From assembly GCA_963849635.1 (NCBI GenBank), contig CAWKIA010000018.1, forward strand, positions 682,001 to 746,000: DNA of 64,000 bases, written 5' to 3'. Below the pieces are notes generated by a model. That model did not search any database and had not been told where the DNA came from. It saw only the letters and a list, made by a program, of their open reading frames with translations. Made by a program: the position numbers and the translations under genes. Numbering within the stretch: the stretch's first letter is position 1; each line of letters begins with the position of its first letter. Positions 52,651-62,188 of the stretch are shown one piece after another. This DNA comes from CAVRUD01 sp963849635. GTDB lineage: Bacteria > Chloroflexota > Chloroflexia > Thermomicrobiales > UBA6265.

Positions 52651-52993
52651 AGCCTTTCTTGGATTGCGGGGCCACGTAGCCCTGCCGCCCGGGACTTCGA
52701 ATCCCGGGCTACCTGACGGAAGTCCCGCTCGGGACTGAAGACGAACGGGGCAAGCGGAACCGGGATTGACCGGTCAGTATATGTCCACTGTCTAGTCCAT
52801 TTGCCCTTCATACTTCACATTGCCGTCTGAAATCGCTCACCGCCCTGGAATGAGAAGTCGAGGTGTTGGCCACGAACGGCGTTTAGCCAGCACGTGTGGG
52901 CTATACTTTGCGGCATCCGCACGGACGTTCGCGTTGAACGGACACTGAACGGTCGGGCGTGGCGAGCCACGGGACGAGGGCAGGGGCGAGATC
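52651..52993. promoter_or_regulatory. 343-base gap holding repeat R2 copy 2 and the likely promoter of the nurA-herA-sbcDC operon
   Basis: The first part carries the double-hairpin repeat (52676-52744). The second part is less GC-rich and has a TATACT box at 52902-52907, 86 bases before the first operon gene. No good -35 hexamer is seen at standard distance, so the promoter call is weak. Confidence 0.4.
52676..52744. repeat. Double-hairpin repeat, family R2 copy 2
   Basis: GCCCGGGA (52687-52694) pairs with TCCCGGGC (52702-52709) around CTTCGAA, extended by GTAGCC/GGCTAC outer words. AGTCCC (52721-52726) pairs with GGGACT (52731-52736), followed by GAAGACGA. Same plan and tail as the copy at 46792-46857. 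Confidence 0.7.
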
Positions 52994-54120
52994 ATGGCCA
53001 GCATGGTGGTGGGGACTCGGCAGTCGCTGACGGTGCAGGTCTCCGAGCTTGCAGCCCGGCTGCGGCGGGAAGGCGTGCCCCTGGCGGACATGCGTTACTC
53101 CGATCCCCTCGAACTTGCGTTCTCCGGCATGTTCGACGTCCGAATGCCCACCGCGGATGCACGGCCAGATGGAATCGAACGGTTGGAGGCCGACCCGATT
53201 GTGGCTCGCGAGGTGCCCGCTGCACGGAGTCGATCGCGGCTACGCTTTTTCTCGATGGGAGCCAACGGACCTTGCTGGTCTGGCGCCTCGGCCTGGTGCC
53301 GGTGACAACCACAATCGCGGCCGCAGCATTACTCTTCCGCAATGACGCCGGCAATGTAGAGATTTCCCCGGGGACGTTGCGGTTCAAGCATGTCTGGCTG
53401 ATCCCCCGCCGGGCGTCACAACCAGGGCTCGATGCCCTTATCGGACTCATTGAGGAGGCCGGCGGCGAGATCGTCGATCCGCTCGAGGATGTCTCGTCGG
53501 AGGTGTACGAGGCCCTGGCCGGAGACTACGGCAAACTGCATCAGGCCGCGTATGTCTCCGCACGGCGCGTCCGCGAGAAACTGGAATGGCAACTTCTCCA
53601 GGATTGGGACCACGGGGACGTCGTCCGTACTGAGGACGATTGGCTCGTCGTAGATGGCCGGCTGCGCTTCGTCGTGCCGAACGCGATCGGGTTGGTGAAG
53701 TCGTTCACCCGACAGCAATTGGCCGGTCGAGAGGCAGAGACAATCTTCAATCTTGCCCCGGGCGAGCGCTCAACCGCATTCCGGCTTCCAAAAGACTTCC
53801 ATCGCGATCCGGGGCTGGACTACGACTTCGATATCCTCCCGGCCTCTGGTCAGTTCGACGCACCGACGCTTTGGTACCTCCGTCTCCACAATGCCCTCGG
53901 TCAGGACGCACGTCACGCTCTCGTACGCATCGAGGCTGGGCGTCAGGTGACATCCTTGGAGGAGATCGACGAGCTTTCGGCCTGGTTGCTGGCGGAGCGA
54001 GCGCCAAGGGCGTCGAGCGACTCCCGGTGGGCGACGTTGCTCTACCCCATCCACCTGCTCGAAGAGATCCTGAAGCGGCGTGTCGATGCGCACACACACG
54101 GCTGGCCCGCCGCGCGGTAG
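52994..54120 (+). CDS. NurA-like 5'-3' nuclease (one frameshift)
   Basis: Probable nuclease partner of the HerA-like ATPase encoded next. N-terminus: SLTVQVSELAARLRREGVPLADMRYSDPLELAFSGMFDV. After the frame break near 53215-53225 the chain reads TESIAATLFLDGSQRTLLVWRLGLVPVTTTIAAAALLFR, where LDGSQR matches the first NurA motif (metal-binding Asp in xVDGS). The C-terminus SRWATLLYPIHLLEEILKRRVD fits the conserved final motif with YP. Family overall is highly diverged, so the call rests on those motifs plus the gene order. It is the first gene of a four-gene operon with herA-like, sbcD and sbcC. ATG 52994 follows GGGGCGAG. Confidence 0.68.
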
Positions 54121-54140
54121 GGCACTTACCGGAGGAACAC

Positions 54141-56321
54141 GTGACGGCAACACTGGCCACTCCAACGACAATCCAGGTAAATGGTCACCATCCGCCCGAA
54201 TCCGAAGCGGCGATGGTCCCTGGCGTGTCTGAAACGTTGCGAGCGGCGTTCTCCGACCTGTTCGACATTCAGACCGGCCAGATCGGGCGGGTCGTCGGCA
54301 GCGAGAAGGAGCCGGCCGGCTCGCACCGGTTCTACATCTGGGCCAAGGAGGGCGAGAAATCGCTCGATGTCGGGCACATCGTGGTGGCGTTCTCGGAAGA
54401 GGCGGCAGTCATTGGCGTTGTAGATGAACCACGCCGATTCTCCGACCTGCGCTCGTTTCTGGACGACTATTTCGATCGCCAGCTTGAAGAGGTGATCGAG
54501 GAGTCAGTCCCGACGCAGCGACCCGAGATCCTGGTCTTCGCGGTCGATGTCCTGCGCACGAAGCACCTTCGCGACGACGTAACGTCGCACCGGCCTCCCG
54601 AGAGCGGGCCCGTCTTCTACGCCACCCAGGAGGCGATTTCTTACGCCCTGGGGAAGGACGAATTCAGCGGTATCGCGGTTCCTGCCTTGCTTCACACCAA
54701 TGGAAATCCGGTCCGGGAGCCGGATGGGACGCCACATAGGAACATGAACGGCGATGTCGTATTTCAGCGGTCACCGATCTACGTCGACAGTGAATATCTT
54801 CTCGGCCCCGAGGCCGGGCACGCCAATTGGACAGGTCAATCCGGGCTGGCGACCAAGACGAGCCATGCCCTCTTCCTGACCAGTGCCGTCTTCCAGCGGA
54901 TGCGCAAAGATCCTGAGCGGCCGCAGAAGGTGGCGGCGCTGATGTTCAACGTCAAGGGACCGGACCTGCTCTGGCTCGACAAGCCCGCCGATCCTGACCC
55001 CGACCTCCGAGACGCATACCGAGAGGCGAACGCCAAAGGTCTGCGGCCCGAAGACCGGGCGGCATATGCAGCACTCGGGTCTGGAGATCGAACCCTTCAA
55101 GAATTTCAGGATCTTCGCGCCATTCCGGCCTGGGCATGTGCCGGACAAGCATGGGCAGCAGGCGTTTACCTGGATCAAGGGGTCAGCGCCGCGGCATTGA
55201 ACACGTATCGCTCCGCTCCTGGCCAGACCGAGGGGGTGGTCTACCCGATTCTCTGGCAACTTGAAGCCGCTGTTCTGGACGCCGCATAAGGTGTTCGAGT
55301 TTGGATGATCTGGACGACAAGTTGTTCGGGCTGATCTCCGAGATCCGCGAGAGCGGCATATCGTCGCTCGACCAACTCGACGCATTCTTTGCCAATATCG
55401 ACGCGCACTTCGAGGAAAACCCCGAGCAGCAGGAGTGGCACGGCCATCACAAGTTCACGATCATGAAGGCCAAGAACCGCTTCCAGGGGCTACCGTCCAA
55501 GTTTGGCGGGTTGCTCTCCCGGCAGATGGTCGAGTATGGAAGCCTGCCCAAGGTCGACGAAGCGTTTGACGACGGCGAAGCTGCGCGTGGTCGATATCGC
55601 GGGCTGCAATACGAACGTCCAGGAGATGATCGTCAGTTCGGTCGATTTCCAAGGTGTGGAAGATGGCCGAGGAAGAGAAACTCGGCGTCGACAAGTTGAT
55701 CGTCTTCGTCGACGAGCTGAACAAGTACGCCCCTGGCGGCGGCGAAGGCGGCCTGCGCGATACTCTGGTCGATATCGCCGCCCGGGGCGGCACTTGAACG
55801 TCGTGCTGTTTGGCGCCCAGCAGTTTCGCTCCAAGGTCGAGAGCGAGGTCCTCGGCAACTGTGGCACGTCGCTCTACGGCCGGGTTGGCGACGAAGAGAT
55901 CACCAATGCCGCCTATAGGTCCCTGAGCGAGACGACAAAGGCCGAGTTGCTTGGGTTGCCGAAAGGGCGCTTGCTGATCCGCCACGCCCATTTCCGCACT
56001 CCGATCTTCGGGACCTTTCCGATGCCGCCGACGATCGCTGGGATGGCCGGGCAGCGCGTCTTCAACCGGGAAGACGGGGTGACAGCCGTTCACCCGTCGG
56101 TCGGCCTGTGGAAAATCCTGCAGAACCACGACGGTGATCGGGCACCGGATAAGGCCACCGTGCGTGAGGCTTCCGACGGCCTCGATCGGGCGACGATCGA
56201 ACGAATCTGCACCATGGTCGAGAATGGCGCCAGAGCGAACGCCACCCGGGGCAAATCTGGTACAAGCGCATGGTTCATCGCCCAGGATCTGATCAAACGA
56301 GAACGAAAGCGTTCGATCTAG
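54141..56321 (+). pseudogene. HerA-like hexameric DNA-translocase ATPase, interrupted by seven frameshifts
   Basis: About 726 residues when joined. N-terminal HAS-type barrel: ETLRAAFSDLFDIQTGQIGRVVGSEKEPAGSHRFYIWAKEGEKSLDVGHIVVAF. The P-loop is unusual: AGHANWTGQSGLATKTSHALFL. The Walker B strand is DKLIVFVDELNKYAPGGG, followed by LVDIAARGRHLNVVLFGAQQFRSKVESEVLGN with the arginine-finger region. HerA proteins pump DNA and load NurA for end resection. Frame changes occur at about 55080, 55187, 55281, 55304, 55576, 55641 and 55787: five extra and two missing bases, with the protein match continuous at each. GTG 54141 has GGAGGA upstream. Either a local sequencing problem or a decaying gene; I marked it as broken, not necessarily dead. 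Confidence 0.78.
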
Positions 56322-56345
56322 TTTCGGCTGCTGAAGGCTAAAGGT

Positions 56346-57566
56346 GTGACTGACAAAGCGACCCGTCCAATTCGCATTGCCCACTTTGCCGATACGCACC
56401 TCGGGTACCGGGCGCTTTACCGTTCCGATCCGGTCAGTGGCCGCAACCAGCGGGCGATCGATGTGGAGCGGGCGTACGCGGCGGCAATAGACGACATCTT
56501 GACGCGGGATGTCGATCTCATCATCCACGCCGGGGATGTCTTTCACCACACGCGGCCGTCGTGGCAGGCGATGCGCGTCTTCGTCAGCGAGACGCGGCGG
56601 ATCGAAGCGGCCGGGATTCCCGCGCTCTTCATCGCCGGGAACCACGACACACCCCGGTTGCGGACGACCGGTTCGGTCTTCTCCGTGCTGGACCTGGCAT
56701 TGCCGGGCATCACCTTCGTTGCCGACTACGACATGGAGGATGTCGAGTTTCCCGACCTCGGGCTGCTTGTGCGGGCGATCCCTCACGGTGCGCTGACCAA
56801 CCCTAACTTGCCGATGCCTTACACGGTGGACGGGGTGCGCAATGTGATCGTCACGCACGGGTTGGTGCCCGGCATCCAGTTGAAGGGCGGGCGGGAGCCA
56901 GGGGAGGAAGAACTCGGCGGGCAAATCTTGCAAGAGGGATTCGACTACATCGCCCTCGGGCACTACCACCTGTGGGGAGCGCACGGCGACAACGCCTGGT
57001 ACAGCGGCTCGACGGAGCGAACAGGTTGGGGCGACGAGCAGGTAACCCCGGGCTACAACCTGGTGACGTTGGGCGCTCCTGGGACCGATCCCGTCATCGA
57101 GCACATTCCGATTCCGGCGCGGCCAATGGAAACGCTGCCTTCCGTCCGGGTGGGCGAGCACTCGGCCCGCGAGATTGCCGACCAGATCCTGGACAAAGCA
57201 GCGGCGATGCGATCGCCGGAGGCGATGGTCCGGGTACAACTGCTCGACGCGCCCCGGACCGTGCGACGTGAGGTCGAGGCGATCCTGAAGCGGGAATCGG
57301 GCGAAGTCGTCTGGTCACTGCAGGTCTACTCACCGGCCGATATTTTGGCGCCATTTGGATCGCACGAAGGCGGGATCCAGGTCGGGGATGTGCGCACCCT
57401 CTTTGCCCGGTTCATTGCCGAACGTGAGGAAAAAGGCGAGTACGATCCGACCTTCGCCTCTGCTTTCAAGACTCGGGGGCTGCGAGCCCTCGATGAGGCG
57501 GTGCAGGCGGCGGATGCCCAGGCGACGGCGGAGATGGATCAGATCGCGACCGAGGTGACCGCGTGA
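56346..57566 (+). CDS. sbcD: DNA repair exonuclease SbcD/Mre11 family
   Basis: Manganese-dependent nuclease subunit that processes double-strand ends together with SbcC. The five phosphoesterase motifs are visible: FADTHLG (Asp16, His18), IIHAGDVFHH (Asp64), IAGNHDTPRLR (Asn99-His-Asp), VIVTHGLVPG and ALGHYHLWG (about 205-208). The C-terminal capping part is Mre11-like (QILDKAAAMRSPEAMVRVQLLDAPRTVRREVEAILKRE) and 406 residues is a usual length. GTG 56346 begins right before IRIAHFAD. It lies 24 bases behind the herA-like gene, and its stop overlaps sbcC by four bases. Frame intact. Confidence 0.93.
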   Translation: MTDKATRPIRIAHFADTHLGYRALYRSDPVSGRNQRAIDVERAYAAAIDDILTRDVDLIIHAGDVFHHTRPSWQAMRVFVSETRRIEAAGIPALFIAGNHDTPRLRTTGSVFSVLDLALPGITFVADYDMEDVEFPDLGLLVRAIPHGALTNPNLPMPYTVDGVRNVIVTHGLVPGIQLKGGREPGEEELGGQILQEGFDYIALGHYHLWGAHGDNAWYSGSTERTGWGDEQVTPGYNLVTLGAPGTDPVIEHIPIPARPMETLPSVRVGEHSAREIADQILDKAAAMRSPEAMVRVQLLDAPRTVRREVEAILKRESGEVVWSLQVYSPADILAPFGSHEGGIQVGDVRTLFARFIAEREEKGEYDPTFASAFKTRGLRALDEAVQAADAQATAEMDQIATEVTA

Positions 57567-60391
57567 TTCTGGTCCGCCTGGAGATCGAGAACTACAAGCA
57601 ATACGCCGGCTCGCACCGAATCGAACCCTCCGCAAATGGAATCGTCGGCGTGCTCGGTCCGAATGGCGTGGGCAAGACCACTCTGTTCGAGGCGATCGAG
57701 TGGTGCCTGTACAACCCAAGAGAGATCAGCACCGATGAGGTCCGGTCGCGGACCGGCACAGGACACACCCGGGTCCGGGTGACGCTGGAAGATCCGCGTG
57801 ACGGGGTGCGCTACGTCGTTGAGCGGGTGCGCAAGGCGAAGGCGATCTCGGCCGACCTGTATCGCGAGGATCAGCCAGAGAACCGGATCGTGACCGGCAC
57901 CCGGCAGGTCACCGACTACGTTGCCCGGCAACTGGTGGGATTGAGCCACCGGGCGTTCGTCTCGACGTTCTTCACCCGGCAGAAAGAGCTGTCGTTCTTC
58001 GGCACCTTGAAGGACACCGACCGGCGACGTGAGGTCGGGCGGCTGCTGGGCCTGGAGACCATCCGCGAAGCGCAACGCCGGCTGGCCGAAGACCGCAACG
58101 AAGCGCGGGCGGAAAGTCAGGGACTGACGCTCCAGTACCGCGAAGCGAGCGAGGGCCGGGACTTCGCTACCGAAAGGGCTGCCGCGGGCGAGGAGGTCGC
58201 CGCGCGCAAGCATGAACTGACCACAGCAAGCGACGCGGTCGCTGCGGCCGGACGAGCGCTCATCGAGACCGGGCTGGAGTTGGCCCGCTGGCATGAGTTG
58301 GAGCGGCACGACAATGCATTTGCCCTCCAGCTCGAACGACTGGCAGGCGAGCATCGGGCTCAGGAAGTAGCGAAGTCGACAGCCGAGGACGAGCTGCGGC
58401 GGTTGGATGCCGCGGCCGCGACCCGGCTTGAGCTCCTTCCAGTGGCGGAGTCGTTGGTCGAGCGCACGGCGATGGTTGAGCAGTTCGTGGCCGATCGCGA
58501 GCGATTCGAACTGAGTGAGCGTTTGCGGGAGCGAGTCGCCCGGGCCGAAGAAGCGACTGCCCAGGCGGCGAAGCGGCTAAACGATCTGGTAACCCGAACG
58601 TCCACCGGCGGCGACATCCCGGACGGCTGGCTCTGGACAAGCGGCGACGCGACGAACGTTTCAGCGGCGGTCGATCGCCTTGTCCGGGCGGCGGAGTCGC
58701 TCGATGTGGATCACGCGGAGCAGGCGGCGACCGTGCTTGCCGCCTGCCTGGCCCGGGCGACGGAGCGAGATCAGCAGGCAAAGCGGGTGGATTTGTACCG
58801 GGCGCGGATGAAGTCGCTGAAGGCGCAGGAACAGTCGATCCTGGCAGTGAGTGACCCGAACGCCGACCGTGACGCGGCCCGGGAACTACGTGAGACCGAG
58901 CAGGCGGTTGCCCAGAGGGCTGCCGCTCGCCGCCAGGCTGAAGCTACGGCCCGCGGCCATCTTGAGAGCGCCAGGAAGTCACTGCAACGGTTCGACTTCA
59001 GCGTCCCCTGCCCGACCTGTCAGCGACCCTTCACGGCGGATGAGGCGGGCGTAGTCGTTTCGACGCTGACGGTGGCGATCGATGCCCACACCGTGACCGA
59101 GCAGCAATTGTTGCGGGAGCAGAAGGCGGCGGAACAGCGGGCAGCGGACGCGACCATCGCCGAAGAAGCCGCGGAACGTCGCGTTTCCGAACTCAAAGAT
59201 GCTCAGTCACGGATCAGTCAGGGCGAACAACACCTGGCCGAAGCCGAGCAGGAATTGGACCTTGCCTTCCAGCGATGCGATCAGGCGCTTGAGGAGGCCG
59301 GCCTTGAGGTGGTGCCCTCTCCAGAGGTCGCGCGCGAGGCCGCTGACCGGGCGGCGCGGTTGCGCACGATTGCTCAGGCGATCCAGAGCCTCCAGCAGAT
59401 GGGCTCCGACACGCGCGTCTGGCGCGAGGAGCGGGAGGCGGCCACCAATCAGCTATCCGGGCTGGGCATCGTCACCTACGACCAGACCGCGCACGAGCAG
59501 GCGCAATCACGACTGGATGAAGCCGGGCGGGCGAGAGCGCGAGTCGACGAGATCGAGAGGATGCTTGCCCGCCGTCCGTCGGTAGAAGAGGGTATGCGCG
59601 CGGCAGGACTTCGCCAGACGGAGATCCAGGCGGAGATTGAACAGTCTGCAGCGGAACGAGCGAAGTTGGGGTTCCAGGCGGCCGGCCTCGCCACAGCGCA
59701 GGAGGCGCAACGGCAGGCGACCGAGGTGGAGCGAGCGGCGATCTCGCGGCAGCATCTGGCTCAGGGCGGCGTCAATGATGCCGAGCGGTTCCTGCAAGAG
59801 CTTGAGCGAGAAGAGGCGCGTCTGATGGTCCTGGCGGAGCGGGCCGCTCTGCGGGCCAAGGACGCGGACGAGCTGGACCGGATGTACCGCGAGTTCTCGC
59901 GCTTCGATCAATGGGTGGCGGAGCAGGTCACGCCGCAACTGGCGGAGCACACCGGAGAGTTGCTGGGGGCGGTCACGGAAGGGAAGTACGACCGGGTTGA
60001 GTTCGACGAGAACTACGGCCTGCGGATCTTCGATGAGGACGAGTCTTTCCCGCTCGACTCCTTCTCCGGAGGAGAGCGTGACGTGGCGGCCCTGTGCGCC
60101 CGCCTGGCGTTGTCGCGTCTCGTTGGCGGTCAGTCTGGACACCCGCCTGAGTTCCTGGTGCTGGACGAGGTATTTGGGTCCCTCGACCGGGACCGGAGGA
60201 CGCAGGTACTCGAGATGCTGAGCACGTTGGCGGCGAGCACGGAGGCGTTCCGCCAGTTGTTCATCATCAGCCACGTCGATGATGTGCGCACCTCCGCCGT
60301 CTTCAACCAGATCTGGCGGATCCAGGAAGAGGAGAATGGGTCGAGCAGGGTCGAGGACATTACGGCGGGCGGCGGTGGGGATGAGATTTAA
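57563..60391 (+). CDS. sbcC: DNA repair ATPase SbcC/Rad50 family
   Basis: SMC-like ATPase that tethers and opens DNA ends for SbcD. 942 residues: Walker A GPNGVGKTT at residues 32-40 (MILVRLEIENYKQYAGSHRIEPSANGIVGVL before it), a first coiled coil, the zinc hook PCPTCQRPF with Cys483 and Cys486 in the middle, a second coiled coil, then the ABC signature SFSGGERDVAALCARLALSRL near residue 835 and Walker B FLVLDEVFGSLDRDRR near 863. QLVGLSHRAFVSTFFTRQKELSFF is the typical N-lobe region. Shorter than E. coli SbcC and closer in size to archaeal Rad50. GTG start overlaps the sbcD stop (GTGA), so the two are translationally coupled. Confidence 0.94.
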   Translation: MILVRLEIENYKQYAGSHRIEPSANGIVGVLGPNGVGKTTLFEAIEWCLYNPREISTDEVRSRTGTGHTRVRVTLEDPRDGVRYVVERVRKAKAISADLYREDQPENRIVTGTRQVTDYVARQLVGLSHRAFVSTFFTRQKELSFFGTLKDTDRRREVGRLLGLETIREAQRRLAEDRNEARAESQGLTLQYREASEGRDFATERAAAGEEVAARKHELTTASDAVAAAGRALIETGLELARWHELERHDNAFALQLERLAGEHRAQEVAKSTAEDELRRLDAAAATRLELLPVAESLVERTAMVEQFVADRERFELSERLRERVARAEEATAQAAKRLNDLVTRTSTGGDIPDGWLWTSGDATNVSAAVDRLVRAAESLDVDHAEQAATVLAACLARATERDQQAKRVDLYRARMKSLKAQEQSILAVSDPNADRDAARELRETEQAVAQRAAARRQAEATARGHLESARKSLQRFDFSVPCPTCQRPFTADEAGVVVSTLTVAIDAHTVTEQQLLREQKAAEQRAADATIAEEAAERRVSELKDAQSRISQGEQHLAEAEQELDLAFQRCDQALEEAGLEVVPSPEVAREAADRAARLRTIAQAIQSLQQMGSDTRVWREEREAATNQLSGLGIVTYDQTAHEQAQSRLDEAGRARARVDEIERMLARRPSVEEGMRAAGLRQTEIQAEIEQSAAERAKLGFQAAGLATAQEAQRQATEVERAAISRQHLAQGGVNDAERFLQELEREEARLMVLAERAALRAKDADELDRMYREFSRFDQWVAEQVTPQLAEHTGELLGAVTEGKYDRVEFDENYGLRIFDEDESFPLDSFSGGERDVAALCARLALSRLVGGQSGHPPEFLVLDEVFGSLDRDRRTQVLEMLSTLAASTEAFRQLFIISHVDDVRTSAVFNQIWRIQEEENGSSRVEDITAGGGGDEI

Positions 60392-60455
60392 GTTGTAGTT
60401 CCAGTTCTCCATTCGTCCCATAAGTATTCGTGGCCCGGTCAATCGTGCCACCGCC

Positions 60456-60480
60456 GTAGGGGCGGACCTCCGTGTCCGCC
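60456..60480. repeat. GTAGGGG-type hairpin repeat after sbcC
   Basis: GTAGGGGCGGACCTCCGTG starts a short element in which GGCGGAC (60461-60467) pairs with GTCCGCC (60474-60480). It resembles the GTAGGGG hairpin at 13454. It lies 65 bases after the sbcC stop and may be a terminator or dispersed repeat. Confidence 0.5.
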
Positions 60481-60624
60481 TCCACAAGAATTGGTCCGAT
60501 CTGGCTGGTCCCATCTGCTGTGCGATGTCGATGCGATGGCTATAGCAACTGGCGGTTGGTTCATCGTTGCGCGGTTGGATCAGTTGAGTGGGGAATCGCG
60601 GCCCGAATAGTTAACGGCCACCGG

Positions 60625-60633
60625 TGGTATGCT
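60625..60633 (+). promoter_or_regulatory. Possible extended -10 promoter box for argH
   Basis: TGGTATGCT resembles the extended -10 pattern TG-n-TATAAT with two hexamer mismatches, 49 bases before the likely argH start. No fitting -35 box is seen. The similar TGGTATACT box before the ferredoxin gene supports the pattern only weakly. Confidence 0.3.
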
Positions 60634-60681
60634 CGCCTGCCTGAGATGGGTTCGGTGGCTTGGGGAGGGAGTTTGGCTGCG

Positions 60682-62154
60682 ATGGTGAATGGGGCCGGCG
60701 ATAGGGGAGCGATCAGGGCCGGGACGGCAAAGGTCTGGGGCGGGAGGTTTGGGACGACGCCGGACCAGCGACTGGAGGCGTTCAACGCGTCGGTTGGGTT
60801 CGATGTGCGCATGGCCCGGGAGGATATTCGCGGGTCGATCGCCCACGTACGGATGCTGAGCAAGCAAGGGATCATCCCCAGCGACGATGCCCGGACGATC
60901 GAATCTGGCCTGTGGACCGTGCTGGACGAGGTCGAGGCCGGCACGTTCTCGTTGACCGTCGCCGACGAGGACATCCATACAGGCGTTGAGAACAGGCTAC
61001 GGGCACTTATCGGACCAGTGACAGGGAAGCTCCACACCGGGCGCTCCCGGAACGATCAGGTGGCGCTCGATTTCCGGCTATGGACGAAAGGGGCGCTGCT
61101 GGAGTTGGTTGAGGGCGTGCTCGACCTGACAAACGCGCTGCTCGATGTGGCCGATGGCCACCCTGACGTGGCAATGCCAGGGTACACACACCTGCAGCGT
61201 GCCCAACCGATCTTGCTGGCGCATCATCTCCATGCGTACGTGGCGATGTTGGAACGGGATGTCGAACGGCTGCGGGAGGCGTTCCGGCGAACGGATGTGT
61301 CGCCGTTGGGTTCAGCGGCGTTAGCGGGGGCGACCTACCCGCTCGATCGGGAGGCGGCGGCGGCGGATATGGGCCTGACCGCGATCTCGGCGAACAGCCT
61401 GGACGCTGTCGCTGACCGGGACTTCGTGCTGGATGCCCACTACGCCTGCACGGTGATCGCGATCCACATCTCCCGTTTGAGCGAAGAGATCATCCTCTGG
61501 GCCTCGGGCGAATTCGGGTTCATCGAGCTGTCAGATGCGTTTTCGACTGGAAGCTCGATCATGCCGCAGAAGAAGAACCCGGACGTCGCCGAGCTTGCCC
61601 GGGGGAAATCGGGCCGGGTGCTGGGGAACCTGGTCGCCCTGCTGACGATCGTCAAGGGGCTGCCGATGACCTACAACAAGGACATGCAGGAGGACAAGGA
61701 AGGGTTGTTCGACTCGGTCGACACGATGTTGGCTGTCCTGGACGTCTTCCCGCCGATGCTGCGCACAACGACGTTCAAGCGGGAGCGGCTCGCCGAGGCG
61801 GCCATAGCGAATTTTTCGCTCGCGACCGACGCCGCGGATGTGCTCGCCAAGAGCGGAATTCCGTTCCGCGAGGCCCACGAGACGGTTGGGTCGCTTGTCC
61901 GGCGATGTATCGAATCGGGCAAGACGTTTGCCGACCTGTCGGACGCCGAGTGGGCCGAGATCCATCCGGTGTTTGGTGAGCGGCGGCCGCCGTTGACGGC
62001 GCTGGAGAGTATCGCCGCTCGCGATGTCCCGGGCGGGACCGCCCCTGGCCGAGTTGCGGCCGCTCTGGCGAACTCCAGGGAGACGGCGGCGCGGAATCTT
62101 GAATGGCTCACGACTGAGCAGGCGACAAGGGAGCGACTGTTCGCGCGGCCGTAG
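60682..62154 (+). CDS. argH: Argininosuccinate lyase
   Basis: Splits argininosuccinate into arginine and fumarate, the last step of arginine synthesis. 490 residues, slightly longer than usual through an N-terminal tail. Motifs: KVWGGRFGTTPDQRLEAFNASVGFDVRMAREDIRGSIAHVRML, EDIHTGVENRL, GKLHTGRSRNDQVALDFRLW (substrate binding), MPGYTHLQRAQPILLAHHLHAYV (catalytic His region) and the fumarase/aspartase signature GSSIMPQKKNPDVAELARGKSGRV (catalytic Ser loop). LAALxNS-type C-terminus kept. ATG 60682 is favoured by GGGAGGGAG upstream; an ATG at 60646 would add 12 residues. No argG lies next to it in the window. Frame intact. Confidence 0.96.
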   Translation: MVNGAGDRGAIRAGTAKVWGGRFGTTPDQRLEAFNASVGFDVRMAREDIRGSIAHVRMLSKQGIIPSDDARTIESGLWTVLDEVEAGTFSLTVADEDIHTGVENRLRALIGPVTGKLHTGRSRNDQVALDFRLWTKGALLELVEGVLDLTNALLDVADGHPDVAMPGYTHLQRAQPILLAHHLHAYVAMLERDVERLREAFRRTDVSPLGSAALAGATYPLDREAAAADMGLTAISANSLDAVADRDFVLDAHYACTVIAIHISRLSEEIILWASGEFGFIELSDAFSTGSSIMPQKKNPDVAELARGKSGRVLGNLVALLTIVKGLPMTYNKDMQEDKEGLFDSVDTMLAVLDVFPPMLRTTTFKRERLAEAAIANFSLATDAADVLAKSGIPFREAHETVGSLVRRCIESGKTFADLSDAEWAEIHPVFGERRPPLTALESIAARDVPGGTAPGRVAAALANSRETAARNLEWLTTEQATRERLFARP

Positions 62155-62188
62155 GCAAGATCATGTCCGAACCAGGCAGGAGAAGTCG

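Noticed and set aside
1..56321. Programmed ribosomal frameshifting as the cause of the frame breaks
   Set aside because: Breaks occur in many unrelated genes, in both directions, mostly without slippery heptamers or downstream structures. Error or mutation is simpler.
55461..57239. 592-codon open frame on the minus strand
   Set aside because: It runs opposite to herA and sbcD, both with clear motifs. The minus-strand protein is rich in Arg/His/Val with no domain, typical of a shadow frame.
59507..60514. 335-codon open frame on the minus strand
   Set aside because: Antisense to the sbcC C-terminus with the signature and Walker B motifs on the plus strand.
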